Source: JADJOM01 sp963817435 (GTDB lineage Bacteria; Gemmatimonadota; Gemmatimonadetes; Gemmatimonadales; GWC2-71-9). Taken from it: a DNA stretch of 64,000 nt. The DNA lies in assembly GCA_963817435.1 (NCBI GenBank), contig CAWFNY010000003.1, forward strand, positions 248,001 to 312,000. Reading direction: 5' to 3'. Below the pieces are notes generated by a model, which was not told the origin of the DNA, searched no databases, and was given only the letters and a program-made list of their open reading frames with translations. Shown one piece after another: positions 40,765 through 49,550 of this stretch. The position numbers were made by a program, and so were the translations under genes. Within the stretch, counting starts at the first letter, position 1. Each line of letters starts with the position of its first letter.

Positions 40765-41145
40765 ATGACTATCGCCCAGATCGGTGTTACCGCGGCCGGC
40801 GCAGCCGGGATCGCCTGGATCTACTGGTACTTCTTCGTGGCCGCCCGCCAGGCGGCTGTTCAGGCGGTGACGTCGGCCGGCGCCCAGGAAGTCACCATTA
40901 CGGTGGATGGGGGCTATTCGCCTTCGGTCGTCGATGTGCACGCCGGACGCCCGGTACGGCTTCACTTCGACCGGCGGGATCGGGGCAGCTGCACCGAGGA
41001 GGTCGTCCTCCCCGACTTCAGCATCCGGCGCTTCCTCCCAACCGGCACGACGACGACGGTGGAATTCACCCCAGCGGCGAAGGGCACCTACGATTTCGCC
41101 TGCGGCATGGGGATGGTACATGGACAGTTGCGGGTCCGCGAATAG
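40765..41145 (+). CDS. Membrane-anchored cupredoxin-like protein
   Basis: 126 residues from the ATG at 40765 (GGGAG upstream). An N-terminal helix (residues 5-30, GVTAAGAAGIAWIYWYFFVA) anchors it in the membrane. The rest is a cupredoxin sandwich: QEVTITVDGGYSPSVVDVHAG, VRLHFDRRDRGSCTEEVVLPDF and GTYDFACGMGMVHGQLRV. The Cys in SCTEEV, the Cys in FACGMGM and the distal Met and His are candidate copper ligands, a type-1-like but atypical set. It lies between the chaperone and CopA, so it may accept or buffer copper outside the cytoplasm. Confidence 0.82.
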   Translation: MTIAQIGVTAAGAAGIAWIYWYFFVAARQAAVQAVTSAGAQEVTITVDGGYSPSVVDVHAGRPVRLHFDRRDRGSCTEEVVLPDFSIRRFLPTGTTTTVEFTPAAKGTYDFACGMGMVHGQLRVRE

Positions 41146-41154
41146 GGGATCGAC

Positions 41155-43566
41155 ATGGCAATCGAGACACAGGCAATCGGTCAGGGGACGGAGCGGATCG
41201 ACCTCACGGTGAGCGGGATGACCTGCGCGGCCTGCAGCGGCCGCGTCCAGCGCGTCCTCGAGCAGACGCCGGGCGTGACCGAGGCGAGCGTCAACCTGAT
41301 GACAGCCTCCGCGACCGTGCAGTTCGATCCGGCCCTGGTCGATTCCGCCGCGCTTGTCGAGACGATCCGCGCGACGGGATACGGTGCGGAGATCCCCGCC
41401 CCCGATCGCACGGTCGAAGAAGAACTCGACGCGCAGGATGCGGCGCGGAGCGCAGAGATCGCCGAACTGCGGGGGAAGGTCGCGGTGACCATCGTCGCCG
41501 GCGCCCTCGCCATGGCCCTGTCGATGCCGCTCGCACACGCGCAGGGCGGCGAGGCGGTGAGCGGGCACCCTGGGGCAGGCTTCATGATGTCGCTGAACCG
41601 GGCGCTGCAGTCGCTCACGCCGGGGCTGTACCAGATCTCACCGGTCGCGCTGCGCTGGATCCTGTTCGGCATCACCGTACCAGTGGTGTTCTGGGCCGGG
41701 CGCCATTTCTACACCCGGGCCTGGGCCGCCTTCCGGCATCATTCGGCTGACATGAATACGCTGATCGCCGTCGGTACCGGCGCCGCATTCCTCAGCAGCA
41801 CCGCCACGACCGTCGCTGCCGACTGGTTCATTGCTCGCGGCCTTCCTCCGCACGTGTACTACGAGGCCGTGATCTGGATCATGGGATTCATCCTCCTCGG
41901 CAACATGCTGGAGGCCCGGGCCAAGGGCCGCACGTCCGGAGCCATCCGGCGACTCATGGGACTGCGTCCGGCCACGGCATGGATCCGCCGCGGCGGGCAG
42001 GATGTCGAGGTCCCGATCGCCCAGGTCCTCGTCGGCGACGAAGTCCTCGTGCGCCCCGGAGAGCGGGTGCCGGTCGATGGAGAGGTCTTCGAGGGCATCA
42101 GCGCGGTGGACGAATCGATGCTCACGGGAGAGCCACTCCCTGTCACCAAGCACCCCGGCGAGCGGGTGGTCGGCGCCACCGTCAACGGGGCCGGAATGCT
42201 GCGAGTGCGCGCCACCGGCGTCGGACGTGATACGGTGCTCGCCCGCATCATCCGCCTCGTTCGGGAGGCGCAGGCGACACGCGCCCCGGTCCAGCAGCTG
42301 GCCGATCGTGTCTCGGGCATCTTCGTGCCTGTCGTGCTGTCGCTCGCGATCGCGACCTTCGTCCTCTGGTTCGATTTCGGACCCGCACCCGCCGGATTGA
42401 ACGCGCTGATGTTCGCGGTCGCCGTGCTCGTGATCGCCTGTCCCTGCGCCATGGGCCTCGCCGTTCCCACCGCCGTCATGGTCGCCACGGGACGCGGCGC
42501 CGAGCTCGGCGTGCTCATCAAGGGAGGCGCGGCGCTGCAGCGCGCCGGTGACACCCGCGTCGTCGTGCTCGACAAGACCGGCACCATTACCGAAGGCAAG
42601 CCCGTCGTCACCGAGGTGATCCCGGGCGGAACGGGAGCCTCCCCGCTCTCCCGTGCGGAAATCCTCCGGGTCGCCGCCGCCCTGGAACACCTGAGTGAGC
42701 ATCCGCTCGCCGCCGCCATCGTCAGCGCCGCCGCCGAGACGGGCCTGACAATTCCGCCTGCGAACAATTTTGAAGTGTTCCCGGGCGAAGGAGTGAAGGG
42801 GATGGTCGAGGGTCGCGCGGTAGCCGTCGGAAACCGCCGGTTGCTGGACCGCCTGGGGATCGAAGCCGGTTCATCTGCCGACGAGTCAGATCGCCTGGCA
42901 GAGGGCGGATCGACTGTCGCCTTCGTGGCGCAGGACGGACTGATCGCCGGCCTGATCGCCGTGGCCGATCCGGTCAAGCCCGCCAGTGCGGCGGCGATCG
43001 CCCGGCTCAAGGCCATGGACCTCGAGGTCGTGATGCTGACCGGCGACCAGCGCCGGGCCGCCGAGAAGGTCGGTCGAACCGTCGGGGTCGATCGCGTGGT
43101 GGCGGAGGTTCTCCCCGACCAGAAGCTGGCGGAGATTGAGCGACTGCAGGCCACGGGCCGGGTCGTCATGATGGTGGGTGACGGACTCAACGACGCTCCG
43201 GCGCTCGCCCGTGCCGATCTGGGCATCGCCATGGGGACCGGCACCGATGTCGCCATGGAAGCGGGCCAGATCACCCTCATGCATGGCGATCTCGGTGGCG
43301 TAGCCACCGCCATCGAACTCAGCCGTGCCACCATGCGGGTGATCCGTCAGAACCTGTTCTGGGCATTCGCCTATAACGTCGTCGGCATCCCCATCGCCGC
43401 CGGCGCGCTGTATCCGCTGATCGGACTGCGCCTCTCGCCCGGCATGGCCGCCGCGGCCATGGCCTTCAGCAGCGTCAGCGTCGTGACCAACAGCCTGCGC
43501 CTGCGTCGCGCATCCACCATACGGGCAACCCTCGCGGTCGCCCGAGGAGCAGCCTCCCATGCCTGA
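41155..43566 (+). CDS. copA: Copper-exporting P1B-type ATPase CopA
   Basis: 803 residues. One N-terminal HMA domain with GMTCAACSGRV (residues 22-32), eight membrane helices, the copper-path motif CPC (IACPCAMGL), the phosphorylation motif DKTGTITEGKP, the actuator TGEPLPVTK, the HP motif (SEHPLAAAIV) and the hinge GDGLNDAPALARADLGIAMG. It pumps Cu(I) out of the cytoplasm with ATP. An unusual loop of about 25 residues between the first two helices is rich in His and Gly (AHAQGGEAVSGHPGAGF). It is the third gene of the operon; its last 8 nt overlap the repressor gene. Confidence 0.95.
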   Translation: MAIETQAIGQGTERIDLTVSGMTCAACSGRVQRVLEQTPGVTEASVNLMTASATVQFDPALVDSAALVETIRATGYGAEIPAPDRTVEEELDAQDAARSAEIAELRGKVAVTIVAGALAMALSMPLAHAQGGEAVSGHPGAGFMMSLNRALQSLTPGLYQISPVALRWILFGITVPVVFWAGRHFYTRAWAAFRHHSADMNTLIAVGTGAAFLSSTATTVAADWFIARGLPPHVYYEAVIWIMGFILLGNMLEARAKGRTSGAIRRLMGLRPATAWIRRGGQDVEVPIAQVLVGDEVLVRPGERVPVDGEVFEGISAVDESMLTGEPLPVTKHPGERVVGATVNGAGMLRVRATGVGRDTVLARIIRLVREAQATRAPVQQLADRVSGIFVPVVLSLAIATFVLWFDFGPAPAGLNALMFAVAVLVIACPCAMGLAVPTAVMVATGRGAELGVLIKGGAALQRAGDTRVVVLDKTGTITEGKPVVTEVIPGGTGASPLSRAEILRVAAALEHLSEHPLAAAIVSAAAETGLTIPPANNFEVFPGEGVKGMVEGRAVAVGNRRLLDRLGIEAGSSADESDRLAEGGSTVAFVAQDGLIAGLIAVADPVKPASAAAIARLKAMDLEVVMLTGDQRRAAEKVGRTVGVDRVVAEVLPDQKLAEIERLQATGRVVMMVGDGLNDAPALARADLGIAMGTGTDVAMEAGQITLMHGDLGGVATAIELSRATMRVIRQNLFWAFAYNVVGIPIAAGALYPLIGLRLSPGMAAAAMAFSSVSVVTNSLRLRRASTIRATLAVARGAASHA

Positions 43567-43900
43567 CATGCAGCACGTGCCCTGCGCCTGCGCCAGCGAC
43601 CAGGCCGATCGCCATGCCGTTGCCGTGGATCCCGAGATCAAGGCCGGCGTCCTGACCCGCCTCCGTCGCATCGAGGGGCAGGTGCGGGGACTGCAGAAGA
43701 TGGTCGAGGAAGAGCGGTACTGCACCGACGTGATCACCCAGATCACCTCGGTCCAGGAAGCACTGCGCGGGGTCGGCCGGGAGCTGCTGCGCAATCACCT
43801 GAAGCACTGCGCCTCCGCCGCGATCCGGGCGGACGACCCGGTGGCGGCGGAGGCGGTGTATGACGAGCTGATCGAGCTGCTGTTCCGCGGCGTCCGGTAG
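43559..43900 (+). CDS. csoR: CsoR/RcnR-family metal-sensing repressor
   Basis: 113 residues, the family size for a three-helix dimer. The Cu(I) ligands of CsoR are conserved as Cys in EERYCTDV, His and Cys in NHLKHCASAA (HxxxC). The DNA-contact RLRRIEGQVRGLQKMVEE is the family signature. The N-terminus carries an extra Cys/His-rich stretch (HVPCACASDQADRHAV) that could add metal sites. It overlaps copA by 8 nt. It is predicted to repress this operon and release when Cu(I) binds. Confidence 0.93.
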   Translation: MPDMQHVPCACASDQADRHAVAVDPEIKAGVLTRLRRIEGQVRGLQKMVEEERYCTDVITQITSVQEALRGVGRELLRNHLKHCASAAIRADDPVAAEAVYDELIELLFRGVR

Positions 43901-43916
43901 GCAGCGCCCGGTGCCG

Positions 43917-45047
43917 TTACGCCTTCGCCTCCTCGGCCCGGCGGTCACGGAACTCCAGCGCTGACTTGTACTCCGAGATCAGCCGGTCCATCATCGCGAC
44001 CCGGCGCCCGTACAGCCGCCGCAGCGGGCGCGGGGCATGCCTGGCCAGCGCATACGCCGTGAGCAGTGGCAGCGCGACCGAGTTGTCCATGTAGACCACC
44101 ACAGTCCCGGGCAGCTGATCGGGATCGATCTTGCCCCAGCTCACCGCCTCATTCGGCGTCGCGCCGGACAACCCGCCCGTGTCGGGCCTGGCGTCGGTCA
44201 TCTGCAGGAAGAAGTCGTGCCCCCGCTCATCGATGCCGAGGACCTCCTGGATCTGCGGCTCGGTCTGCAGCAGGAAATTCTTGGGACTGCCTCCGCCGAC
44301 GATGAAGGCCGCGCTCTTGCCGCCGCTCCGCTTCGCGTCGAGCACGATGGCGGCGGTCTCGTTCACATCGGCACTGACGTCAAAGCGCAGCCTGCTTCCC
44401 GACAGGGCCTGCTCCGCCACGTTCATCCCGATCGAGCTGTCGCCTGGCGAGCTGGTGTAGATGGGGACCTCGAGCTCATGGGCCATCGAGAGCACGGAGC
44501 GCCTGGACAGCCCGAGCGCCTGCTCCCGCTCTTTCAGATACCCGCCAAGCAGGTAGTGATATTCCGCGCTGCTCATCGCGCGCTGGAATTCCGGGCGGGC
44601 CGAGACTTCGCGCACGAAAGCATCCGTCGACAGGAGCACCGTGTAGTCGAAGAAGATGTCATAGATGCGGACCACGCCCTGCTCACGCAGCTCGACATCG
44701 TCCGCCGCATGGGTGCCCTGATGCAGCGCCAGTCCGAGCGCGAAGTGCGCGTCGTGATACAGGTTGGCCCCGGTCGAGATGATCCAGTCCACGAATCCCG
44801 TCTCCATCAGCGGAATGAGGCTGCTCATCCCCAGGCCCGCGGGTGTCATCGCCCCCGTCAGGCTCATGCCCACGGTGGTTTCCGGTGCGAGCATCCGTTC
44901 CGTGAACAGCTTGCAGCCTTCCCGAAGCCGGCCGGCGTTGTACGCCAGGAATGCGTTGTCGATCAGGTCCGCAGCCGTTTCCGTGCCGGTGATGGCGGTC
45001 GGATTGATCCGCTTGCCGCGAAGGAAGTTGGCGCTGGGTCGGGTCAT
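43917..45047 (-). CDS. Deoxyhypusine synthase-like protein
   Basis: 376 residues. The DHS fold is recognised from GAMTPAGLGMSSLIPLMETGFVDWIISTGANLYHDAHFALG, SMAHELEVPIYTSSPGDSSIGMN, and the active-site region FIVGGGSPKNFLLQTEPQI, whose Lys in GGGSPK corresponds to the lysine that carries the spermidine imine. The end has WGKIDPDQLPGTVVVYMDNSVALPLL. Eukaryotic DHS modifies eIF5A, which bacteria lack; bacterial relatives are thought to make homospermidine or other polyamines. The product here is unknown. It lies 29 nt downstream of the LOG gene, in the same direction. Confidence 0.88.
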   Translation of the reverse strand: MTRPSANFLRGKRINPTAITGTETAADLIDNAFLAYNAGRLREGCKLFTERMLAPETTVGMSLTGAMTPAGLGMSSLIPLMETGFVDWIISTGANLYHDAHFALGLALHQGTHAADDVELREQGVVRIYDIFFDYTVLLSTDAFVREVSARPEFQRAMSSAEYHYLLGGYLKEREQALGLSRRSVLSMAHELEVPIYTSSPGDSSIGMNVAEQALSGSRLRFDVSADVNETAAIVLDAKRSGGKSAAFIVGGGSPKNFLLQTEPQIQEVLGIDERGHDFFLQMTDARPDTGGLSGATPNEAVSWGKIDPDQLPGTVVVYMDNSVALPLLTAYALARHAPRPLRRLYGRRVAMMDRLISEYKSALEFRDRRAEEAKA

Positions 45048-45076
45048 CGCGAATACCGGTTGTGGGTCCGTTCGGT

Positions 45077-45832
45077 CTACAGGCTCGTCCGGCCCCCGCC
45101 GTTGGTCCTGCCGTCATTCTTGGCTTCCTGAATGATCCGCAGCACTTCGCCGGGGTCGTCGGTGAGGTGGAAGAGCTTCAGGTCCTTCTGGTCGATCTTC
45201 TGTTCGGCCGCCAGCGTGTGGGTGAGCCAGTCCACGAGACCCTTCCAGTAGGACACGCCCACCAGCACGACCGGAAAGCTGCTGACCTTCCCGGTCTGGA
45301 TGAGCGTCAGTGCTTCGAAGAGTTCATCCAGCGTTCCGAAACCGCCAGGGAACACCACGAAAGCCATGGAGTACTTCGCGAACATCATCTTCCGCACGAA
45401 GAAGAATCGGAAGAACATGCTGCGACGAACGTAGATGTTGGTGCCCTGCTCGTGCGGCAGTTCGATATTGCACCCGATGGACAGCCCGTCCGCCTCCACC
45501 GCCCCCTTGTTGCCGGCCTCCATGATCCCGGGACCGCCGCCGGTGATGATCGGGAAGCCCGCCTTCGCCAGCAGCCGCGCCGTCTCGACCGCGCGGGCGT
45601 AGTGCGGGTCGGCGCCGGGTGTGCGCGCCGAGCCGAAGATGGCGACCGCGTCCTGGACGTCGCCGAGTTTTTCGAATCCCTCGACGAATTCCCCCATGAT
45701 GCGGAGCACCCGCCAGGGATCGGTCTTCCGCAGCGCGTCCGGGCGTTCGGGAAGAGCGGCGTTTTCGAGGAGTTCTTCGTCCGCCGTGATCCTGGTCGAA
45801 CGGTCGCTGTGTCGAAGCTCGCGATTAGACAC
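45077..45832 (-). CDS. LOG-family protein (putative nucleoside-phosphate ribosylhydrolase)
   Basis: 251 residues from a GTG at 45832 overlapping the aminotransferase stop by 8 nt. The LOG signature PGGFGTLDELFEAL is at about residue 155-168, with GGGPGIMEAGNKGAVEADG earlier. LOG proteins hydrolyse nucleoside 5'-monophosphates to ribose 5-phosphate and the base, in plants activating cytokinins and in bacteria as PpnN-type enzymes; the older name is lysine-decarboxylase-like. An extended in-frame start up to 46039 is excluded because it runs through the upstream gene. Confidence 0.9.
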   Translation of the reverse strand: MSNRELRHSDRSTRITADEELLENAALPERPDALRKTDPWRVLRIMGEFVEGFEKLGDVQDAVAIFGSARTPGADPHYARAVETARLLAKAGFPIITGGGPGIMEAGNKGAVEADGLSIGCNIELPHEQGTNIYVRRSMFFRFFFVRKMMFAKYSMAFVVFPGGFGTLDELFEALTLIQTGKVSSFPVVLVGVSYWKGLVDWLTHTLAAEQKIDQKDLKLFHLTDDPGEVLRIIQEAKNDGRTNGGGRTSL

Positions 45833-46973
45833 TGGCAAGGTGCTCCAGGCATGCCCGGTGATCGTCGGGCACATTGTAGAAGTAGGGAGAGAGCCGGACA
45901 TGGCCGGGCCGGGCATCCACGATGAATCCGGCTTCCGCCAGCCTCCGCACGTCGGCCTGCGGGTCTTCTCTTGGCAGCATGACGATCGCGCTCCGGTCCC
46001 CCGCGTTCGGAGCGACCTTCGGGCGCAGTCCCTGCTCACGCGCCAGCGCGATCAGGTCTTCCGACAGCGCCAGCGTCGCCCGCTGGATCGCGGGCCACCC
46101 GATCTCTTCCAGCAGCTCGAGTCCGGCGAGCTGGGCATACACCGACGCGACGGCCGGCGTGCCCATGTCGAATCGGTGTGCGTCGGCGGCCCGCTCGAGT
46201 TCCCGCGGATCGAACCGGAAGGGGTGCGCGTGCGCGAACCACCCCGTGATCGATGGCGTCAGCCGCGCAATGAGGTCCTGTCGCACGTGGAGGAACGCGA
46301 TCCCGGATCCGCCCAGCAGCCACTTGAGTCCCCCGGCACAATAGAAGTCCACGCCCAGCGCCCCGACATCCACCGGCACTTGGCCGGCCGCCTGATAGCC
46401 GTCGACCAGAACCAGGGCCCCGCGTGCGTGCGCCGCCGTTGATAGCGCCGCGACCTCCTGGATCGCCCCGCTGGTGAAGAAGACGTGGCTGGTCGCCACG
46501 AGGGCGGTGCGCTCGTCGATGGCAGCGGCCAGCAGTTCGACCGGCACCGTGGTCTGGTCGGGGCTTTCCACCACCACCACCTCGACACCCCGATGGCGTT
46601 TCGCCAGCCACTGATAGGCAACCGTCGGGAAGTCGAGACTGGTGGTAACGACCTTCGGTCGCGCCGAATAGTCCAGAGACTCTGCCACGACGGAGAGCGC
46701 GGACGAAATCGACGGGTGCAGTGAAATCGTCATCGCCGGTGCGTTCACCACCCGGCCATACCCGGCCCGCAGCCGTTCCAGTGCCGGCAGCCAGGTGTCG
46801 TACCACGCCGAAGCTCCACGGCGCTCCCAGCCGTCCAGATACTCCTCCGTCGCCGCGCGCGCGCGCGACGACAGCGCGCCGAGCGAGCAGCTGTTGAGGT
46901 AGGTCGTGTGTCGGAAGATCGGGAACTCGTCCCGGTAGCGAGCCAGCGACGGCGCCGCGGTTGGTGCGGTCAT
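45825..46973 (-). CDS. PLP-dependent class V aminotransferase (kynureninase/cysteine-desulfurase fold)
   Basis: 382 residues. The fold is evident from TTYLNSCSLGALSSRARAA, a central SHVFFTSGAIQEV, VDGYQAAGQVPVDV (PLP Asp and neighbours) and the PLP lysine in CAGGLKWLLGGSGIAF. Class V enzymes include cysteine desulfurases, serine aminotransferases and kynureninases; no catalytic Cys loop of a desulfurase is seen near the C-terminus, so I do not assign a substrate. A TATATT box sits 9 nt before the ATG, and the divergent partner at 47009 starts only 36 nt away. Confidence 0.85.
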   Translation of the reverse strand: MTAPTAAPSLARYRDEFPIFRHTTYLNSCSLGALSSRARAATEEYLDGWERRGASAWYDTWLPALERLRAGYGRVVNAPAMTISLHPSISSALSVVAESLDYSARPKVVTTSLDFPTVAYQWLAKRHRGVEVVVVESPDQTTVPVELLAAAIDERTALVATSHVFFTSGAIQEVAALSTAAHARGALVLVDGYQAAGQVPVDVGALGVDFYCAGGLKWLLGGSGIAFLHVRQDLIARLTPSITGWFAHAHPFRFDPRELERAADAHRFDMGTPAVASVYAQLAGLELLEEIGWPAIQRATLALSEDLIALAREQGLRPKVAPNAGDRSAIVMLPREDPQADVRRLAEAGFIVDARPGHVRLSPYFYNVPDDHRACLEHLASV

Positions 46974-46982
46974 GGAGGGGAG

Positions 46983-46988
46983 AATATA
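46983..46988 (-). promoter_or_regulatory. -10 box TATATT for the class V aminotransferase
   Basis: On the minus strand TATATT ends 9 nt before the ATG at 46973. Confidence 0.5.
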
Positions 46989-46995
46989 GTGCTGT

Positions 46996-47001
46996 TATCT
47001 T
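46996..47001 (+). promoter_or_regulatory. -10 box TATCTT for the divergent operon
   Basis: TATCTT ends 7 nt before the ATG at 47009. Together with the opposite box it fits in the 35 bp separating two divergent start codons. Confidence 0.55.
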
Positions 47002-47008
47002 CATCCGC

Positions 47009-47275
47009 ATGGCCGAGCCAACCACGATGACGGGATTGATATCGCGCCTCACCATACGTGCGCTCGTCAATCCCGCGGTGGCCCTGGATCTGCTCGCGCT
47101 CGCCTGGGCATTCCGCCGCCGCGACTGGTGGCGCCATTTCCCCTGTCTGCCGCTTCCCGATCGCGACTACCTCGCATGGCGCCTGCACACGGCCTATGGC
47201 GAGGAGCGATCCATTCCTCCCGTCGTGGACGTGCTCCGGTTCGCCCGATGGAGGCGAAGGATCCTCAGTGACTAG
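47009..47275 (+). CDS. Small hypothetical protein, 88 residues
   Basis: Starts at the ATG at 47009 after a TATCTT box. It is basic and Trp/Arg/Leu-rich (LDLLALAWAFRRRDWWRHFPCLPLPDRDYLAWRLHTAYGEE) without a strong membrane helix. I do not recognise a family. It leads a tightly packed operon with NDH-2, QueG, a VOC protein and PlsC, and overlaps the NDH-2 start by 8 nt (AGTGACTAG), so it is very likely translated. It may be an accessory of the NADH dehydrogenase, but this is only from position. Confidence 0.65.
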   Translation: MAEPTTMTGLISRLTIRALVNPAVALDLLALAWAFRRRDWWRHFPCLPLPDRDYLAWRLHTAYGEERSIPPVVDVLRFARWRRRILSD

Positions 47276-48584
47276 TCCTCGAGTCGTCATCGTCGGTGGT
47301 GGCTTCGCCGGATTGTACACCGCACAGGGGCTCGGGGACGCCCCAGTACGGATCACGGTGATCGACCGTCAGAATCACCATCTGTTCCAGCCAATGCTCT
47401 ATCAGGTGGCGACCGCCGCCCTCTCCCCGGCCGACATCGCTTCGCCGATCCGTTCTATCCTCAGGGAGCAGCAGAACACTGAGGTGGTGCTTGGGGAAGT
47501 GTCCGCCATTCAACTGGCAGAGCGAAAGCTGTCGATGAGCGACGGTAGTACATTCGACTACGACTATCTCGTCCTGGCCACCGGCGCCCGGCACTCCTAC
47601 TTCGGTCGCGATGAATGGGAGCCTTTTGCCCCCGGCTTGAAGAGCCTGGAAGACGCGGAGGAGATTCGGCGCCGGGTCCTGCTCTCCTTCGAACGTGCGG
47701 AGCGCGAACCCGATCCGATGAAGCGCCATGCCCACCTCACCTTCGTGGTCGTGGGCGGTGGTCCGACCGGCGTGGAAGTGGCCGGTGCGCTCGCCGAGAT
47801 CCGCAAATTTGCGCTCCGGCGTGATTTCCGCCGGATCGATCCGCGTGAGGCAACCGTCATGCTGCTCGAGGGTGGTCCACGCCTCCTCAACAGCTATCCG
47901 ACTGAGCTCTCCGAGCGAGCGAAGGCGGAGCTTCGGCGGCTCGGCGTCGAAGTCCGACTCGAAACCATGGTCAGCGATATCCGCCCGGGCCACGTGGTCG
48001 CCGGCGGATGGACCATTCCCACGCAGACGGTAGTCTGGGCCGCAGGAAACGCCGCGAGTCCATTGACCCGCACCCTCGGGACTCCGCTGGATCGCGCGGG
48101 CCGGGTGGTCGTGGAACCCGACTGCACCGTCCCGGGGCATCCGGAGGTGTTCGTGCTCGGTGACGCCGCCGCGTTCAAGGATGACCGATATGGCACGCTG
48201 CCCGGGATTTGTCCCGTCGCCATCCAGATGGGGCAGTACGCATCACGGGTGATCGCCGGCGATCTCGCCGGGAAGCCACGCAGGCCCTTCCAGTATTGGG
48301 ACAAGGGCCAGCTCGCCGTGATCGGGCGGGGTCATGCGGTCGCGGACATCTGGCGGCTCCATTTCGGCGGCTTCATGGCGTGGCTGGTCTGGATCTTCGT
48401 GCACATCTTCTTCCTGATCGGCTTCCGGAACCGTCTCCTCGTGCTCATCGAGTGGGCCTATGCCTACTTCACCTATCACCGCGGTGCACGTCTGATCACC
48501 TGGCCGTGGAGTGGCGGCGGGCGTCGAAGAACCGGCATGACAGGGGAGCATCCGATTCCGGCCGCGGCCGCCACGCCCAAGTGA
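47268..48584 (+). CDS. NADH dehydrogenase type II (NDH-2), FAD-dependent
   Basis: 438 residues from a GTG at 47268 with GAAGGA 7 nt upstream. Two Rossmann motifs: VVIVGGGFAGLYTAQGLG at the N-terminus (FAD) and TFVVVGGGPTGVEVAGAL in the middle (NADH). The quinone-side motifs are VAIQMGQYAS and the GDAAAF FAD segment. A C-terminal hydrophobic helix (WLVWIFVHIFFLIGFRNRLLVLI) anchors it on the membrane. It passes electrons from NADH to quinone without pumping protons. It overlaps the preceding small gene and the next gene by 4 nt. Confidence 0.93.
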   Translation: MTSPRVVIVGGGFAGLYTAQGLGDAPVRITVIDRQNHHLFQPMLYQVATAALSPADIASPIRSILREQQNTEVVLGEVSAIQLAERKLSMSDGSTFDYDYLVLATGARHSYFGRDEWEPFAPGLKSLEDAEEIRRRVLLSFERAEREPDPMKRHAHLTFVVVGGGPTGVEVAGALAEIRKFALRRDFRRIDPREATVMLLEGGPRLLNSYPTELSERAKAELRRLGVEVRLETMVSDIRPGHVVAGGWTIPTQTVVWAAGNAASPLTRTLGTPLDRAGRVVVEPDCTVPGHPEVFVLGDAAAFKDDRYGTLPGICPVAIQMGQYASRVIAGDLAGKPRRPFQYWDKGQLAVIGRGHAVADIWRLHFGGFMAWLVWIFVHIFFLIGFRNRLLVLIEWAYAYFTYHRGARLITWPWSGGGRRRTGMTGEHPIPAAAATPK

Positions 48585-49504
48585 GCCGATTCTCCGCGGC
48601 CCACGCAAAAGCCGAGGCGATCCGCCTCGGCTTTCTCGCGTGCGGGGTCACGACCCTCGAACCCACACCTCACCGGGATGTACTCGACCGCTGGCTCCGG
48701 CTGGGGTATGGCGGGAACATGCGCTACATCCACCGCCAGGCAAAGAAGCGGAAGAATCCACAGCTCGCGGACCCTGACGCCCGGCGAGCCGTAGTCGTTC
48801 TTGATAACTACTACTATCAAACCGAGCAGCCAGACGGACCCAAGATTGCCCGCTACGCCCGCGGTGAGGACTACCATCGGGTCACCCTCGATCGCCTGAA
48901 CGAACTGGCGGCCTTTCTCCGCCGGAACGGCGCACTCGTCGCTCGACCGTACGCTGACACCGGCCCCATTCCTGAGCGAGAACTGGCTCAACGCGCCGGG
49001 CTCGGGTGGATCGGGAAGAACACCATGCTCCTGCGTCCAGGTGTCGGCTCGTGGTTCTTCATTGGTTCCGTGCTCACCGACCTCGAACTGGAGGTGGACG
49101 ACCCCTTCGTCACCGATCACTGCGGCTCCTGCACCCGTTGCCTCGACGCCTGCCCTACCGAGGCATTCGTCGAACCTCGCGTGCTCGATGCCACCCGCTG
49201 CCTCTCCTACCTGACCATTGAACAGAAGGGACCGATTGCGCCTGAGTTCATCCCCCGACTCAGTGGTTGGGCCTTCGGCTGCGACCTCTGCAACGAGGCC
49301 TGCCCCTGGAATCAGCGTTTCGCGGAGGACACCGGCATCCCCCAGTTCCGTCCTCGTCAGGATCTCGATGGCGCGCCGCGGGAATATTTCGACGAAATGG
49401 ACGCCCGGGAGTTCGACCGTCTGTTCGGGGATACCGCGCTGGCGCGAACCGGACTGGATCGGATGCGGCGCAACTGGAAAGCGGCCTGGGAGAGTCTCGG
49501 ATGA
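48581..49504 (+). CDS. queG: Epoxyqueuosine reductase QueG
   Basis: 307 residues from a GTG at 48581 within the NDH-2 stop (GTGA). The two [4Fe-4S] motifs are CGSCTRCLDACP and CDLCNEACPWN; the B12-dependent core includes YHRVTLDRLNELAAFLR, ADTGPIPERELAQRAGLGWIGKNTMLL. QueG performs the last step of queuosine synthesis, reducing epoxyqueuosine in tRNA. A C-terminal HEAT-like extension is absent, as in shorter members. Operon position after NDH-2 has no obvious functional link. Confidence 0.93.
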   Translation: MSRFSAAHAKAEAIRLGFLACGVTTLEPTPHRDVLDRWLRLGYGGNMRYIHRQAKKRKNPQLADPDARRAVVVLDNYYYQTEQPDGPKIARYARGEDYHRVTLDRLNELAAFLRRNGALVARPYADTGPIPERELAQRAGLGWIGKNTMLLRPGVGSWFFIGSVLTDLELEVDDPFVTDHCGSCTRCLDACPTEAFVEPRVLDATRCLSYLTIEQKGPIAPEFIPRLSGWAFGCDLCNEACPWNQRFAEDTGIPQFRPRQDLDGAPREYFDEMDAREFDRLFGDTALARTGLDRMRRNWKAAWESLG

Positions 49505-49536
49505 GCTCCCGGTGGCGCTGACCCCGGCATCGGCGC

Positions 49537-49542
49537 TACCGT
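49537..49542 (+). promoter_or_regulatory. -10-like box TACCGT for the VOC gene
   Basis: TACCGT ends 8 nt before the ATG at 49551, in the 46-nt gap after queG. Confidence 0.35.
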
Positions 49543-49550
49543 TCTCCCCT

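Noticed and set aside
45833..46039. N-terminal extension of the LOG-family protein
   Set aside because: It overlaps the coding end of the aminotransferase; GTG 45832 is the sensible start.
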